The position numbers were made by a program, and so were the translations under genes. The notes beneath the pieces are model-generated. The model saw nothing but the letters and a program-made list of their open reading frames with translations, was not told where the DNA came from and made no database searches. This document shows, in pieces, positions 61,751 to 64,000 of a stretch of DNA of 64,000 bases. How positions within the stretch are numbered: the first letter of the stretch is position 1; every line of letters starts with the position of its first letter. Source of the DNA: Drosophila miranda (taxonomy: Eukaryota; Arthropoda; Insecta; Diptera; Drosophilidae); NCBI RefSeq assembly GCF_003369915.1, contig NC_046677.1, positions 22,524,913 through 22,588,912 of the forward strand, given 5' to 3'.

Positions 61751-63680
61751 TTCCGAAGCAGTATCGAAGATAAGGATTCATGGCATAGCCCTTTGTCGTA
61801 TTACTAGTATTACTATGTATCCGATATGCAGCACTTCGTAGTTATACCCAATACTGTAAAATAGTATCGAGTTTTCTTGAGACATTGGTTCTGTGGAATA
61901 GGCCTACCTTTTGGGGATACCACATTAAAAAAAGCGCGCCCTGAACTTTACCTCAATATAAGGTGGTGTGGAAAGAAGTTCAAATGTTTTCAACAACAAT
62001 CCAAAATTAAATACACAACAAATCTGAAGAGAGATATATGTATAGATATACATTTATATATATAGATGCAAGAATGCAAATTTGCATTTGGCACCGAAGG
62101 GAAGCGAATCCTTTAAAAGCCGACTTCGTTGGAATAACTCATTATCGACTAACATATGACTAATCGAAAAACGAGACTCGTGTAGGTTTATGTGCCTACC
62201 TCTACTAATAACCTGAACTATGGTATAGAAGTAATGCAGTCCACGAACAAATTCGTCTAATCGACAAATTACAATTAAGAAGTCAACGACTTCTTTTCTA
62301 TGCTGATTTATAAGGTCCATCCCCATATTCAAATTATTAACATGCGGATCCAATTTATATCTGGTCTGTACTATAGACAGTATCTCCCTTATTCTAGAAG
62401 TTGGACTCACACCCAATTCCAATTTCAATTTTTTGTCGTCGATACTGGCCTTACTTTAAAGACAGCCGTTGATACTAGCTTTGGTTTGGTCTCTTGTTAG
62501 GCCTTCGCACTGGCCGTGTTTGGGGAACAATGGAGCTTACAAATGCTTTTAAAAGCGGCTCAAGTCGACTCGAAGGTCCCCAAGAGTGACCCCATTGCAA
62601 TGCTTTGCAATGGCCTCCCCGTGGTGTTCCCTGGGTACCAATTTATTTATTAAATTGGGAGCTAATTCGAGCGGCGTCTAAGTATAGTTACAACTATATA
62701 TACCGTAAGCAAATAAATCATAGCTTTTGCAAACGATTCGACTGGTTTCCTCTCAATTTACAAATTCTTCTGGCATTATTCGTTTTGAAGAAGAACAAGA
62801 ACTAAGAACAAGTTTTTGGGAAAATGAACTATCTTAATAATTAATGAAGTTGAACTTATGCTCCTGAAGTTTATTCAGCCTACTGGGCATTGAGCCAGGC
62901 GACCAGTTTTTATGACGGATAATTTCATTCTCTTGATCCTTTCCTTTCAGTTTTACTGAAACAATGCTAACACTGCGCTTCTCAAAACATGAAAAAACAT
63001 GATTGTACATATATCTGTTTTCTACGTAGAGCGCGACTTTGATCTCTTATCTAAGCTAATGGTACCACAAATGTGGTTCAAAGAATACGAAAATTTTTAG
63101 TACCTGAGCACAACAATAAGAGATAAGAACTGCATAGTCAAACCAAACAAGCATCTATTACTTTTTAAGAAAAATTGAAAATAATTTTTGCTCATATATC
63201 CATTTTACTAAAGTATATCATTTATATTATTTTTTTTTGTCTTAGCTTTTATGTTTTTTTTTTTGTCTTTTTTATTGTTACTAAATTTTTTTTTTTTGTT
63301 AAAATATTTTTTTTTTTATTACTAAATTTTTTATGTTTTTATTATTACTAAATTGCTTGTATACATTTTTTTTTTTTGTAATATTTATTTATTTTTGTAT
63401 ACATTTTTTTGTAATATTTTTTTTATTTTTGTATACATTTTTTTGTAATATTTATTTATTTTTGTATACATTTTTTTTGTAATATTTATTTATTTTTGTA
63501 TACATTTTTTTTTTAAATTTATTTATTTTTGTATACATTTTTTTTTGTAATATTTATTTTTGTATACATTTTTTTTGTAATATTTATTTATGTTTGTTTA
63601 TATTTGTTTATATTTATCTATATTTATTTATGTTTATTTATATTTATTTAATTTTTTTTTGTATTTATTTATTTTTTTAA
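61751..63680 (+). repeat. Composite tandem unit U3, 3'-truncated
   Basis: Same start as U1 and U2. It stops in the AT-rich minisatellite at about 63680 before non-repeat DNA. Confidence 0.88.
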
Positions 63681-64000
63681 TAAATTAGTTTACAGCGTTC
63701 TCATAAGTTACAAGTCTCACAATTCAAACTCGAATGGCGGCTAGTGCACATTAACTTGGCAATACATTCCGGCACTCTAATGTTCTGTAATTTTCGCCAT
63801 ATGTAAAGCATCGAATAACCTTTACGGCCATTGTGTGTGTCGATGACATGAGAGCTCCTGCGCACCTGTTTATGCATTCATAATCAAGAAATAATTTAAT
63901 AATTTATACGTAACGAGGGAAATCGAAAGGAAACGGAGAAAATCTTTCATATTGCAGGCAAATATGATCGCTTTTAATATGCAGCCTTAAATTTAGTCTC
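63681..64000. other. Non-repeat DNA at the right edge
   Basis: AT-rich, no gene or element recognised in the remaining 320 bp. Confidence 0.4.

Overview
This looks like nuclear DNA from a Drosophila species. The genes have short GT-AG introns, Drosophila-type gene families (a Smog/GPR158-like receptor, Ly6 proteins, a Kunitz protein, Tim8-like proteins), DRE-type promoter motifs, and a mini-me/DINE-1 element with its GTCY microsatellite. The receptor, the Crok-like Ly6 gene and the Kunitz gene together recall part of D. melanogaster chromosome arm 2L, but that placement is from memory. I cannot name the species.

Layout. 1-18.9 kb: one long plus-strand gene encoding a family C GPCR of the GPR158/Smog type. 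Twelve exons can be joined with every phase agreeing; the 5' end runs off the window. Its introns hold other genes: two single-exon minus-strand Tim8-like genes (6.1 and 6.6 kb), a plus-strand zinc transporter of the ZnT2/3/4/8 type (12.3-14.5 kb), and a minus-strand dispersed repeat (8.6-9.85 kb). After its UGA stop the receptor frame stays open for 217 more codons. 19.4-31.2 kb: a Kunitz gene (minus), a Ly6 gene (minus), a Crok-like Ly6 gene (plus), a composite pseudogene built from RpS19 and a Ube4B/Ufd2 fragment (minus), and a third Ly6 gene (minus) whose last exon lies in a recent 2.2 kb tandem duplication. The duplication also carries a repeat with promoter-like motifs, a short coding first exon and a splice donor.

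31-49 kb is gene-poor: a 72-bp higher-order minisatellite, Tc1/mariner remnants, two copies of a 2.9 kb segment (broken two-RRM gene, transposase fragment, mini-me/DINE-1), and many simple-sequence tracts. 49.8-63.7 kb is a complex repeat block: one partial and three further copies (two complete, one truncated) of a ~3.3 kb composite unit in near-perfect tandem, with AT-rich minisatellites and clusters of heat-shock-element-like sites, plus a 5'-truncated non-LTR retrotransposon with an intact reverse transcriptase segment.

Functionally, the Smog-like receptor would transduce an extracellular signal at the plasma membrane. The Ly6 proteins are predicted GPI-anchored extracellular proteins (Crok is known for septate junctions). 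The Tim8-like proteins act in the mitochondrial intermembrane space and the ZnT moves zinc into vesicles. They are neighbours and nested genes, not an operon.
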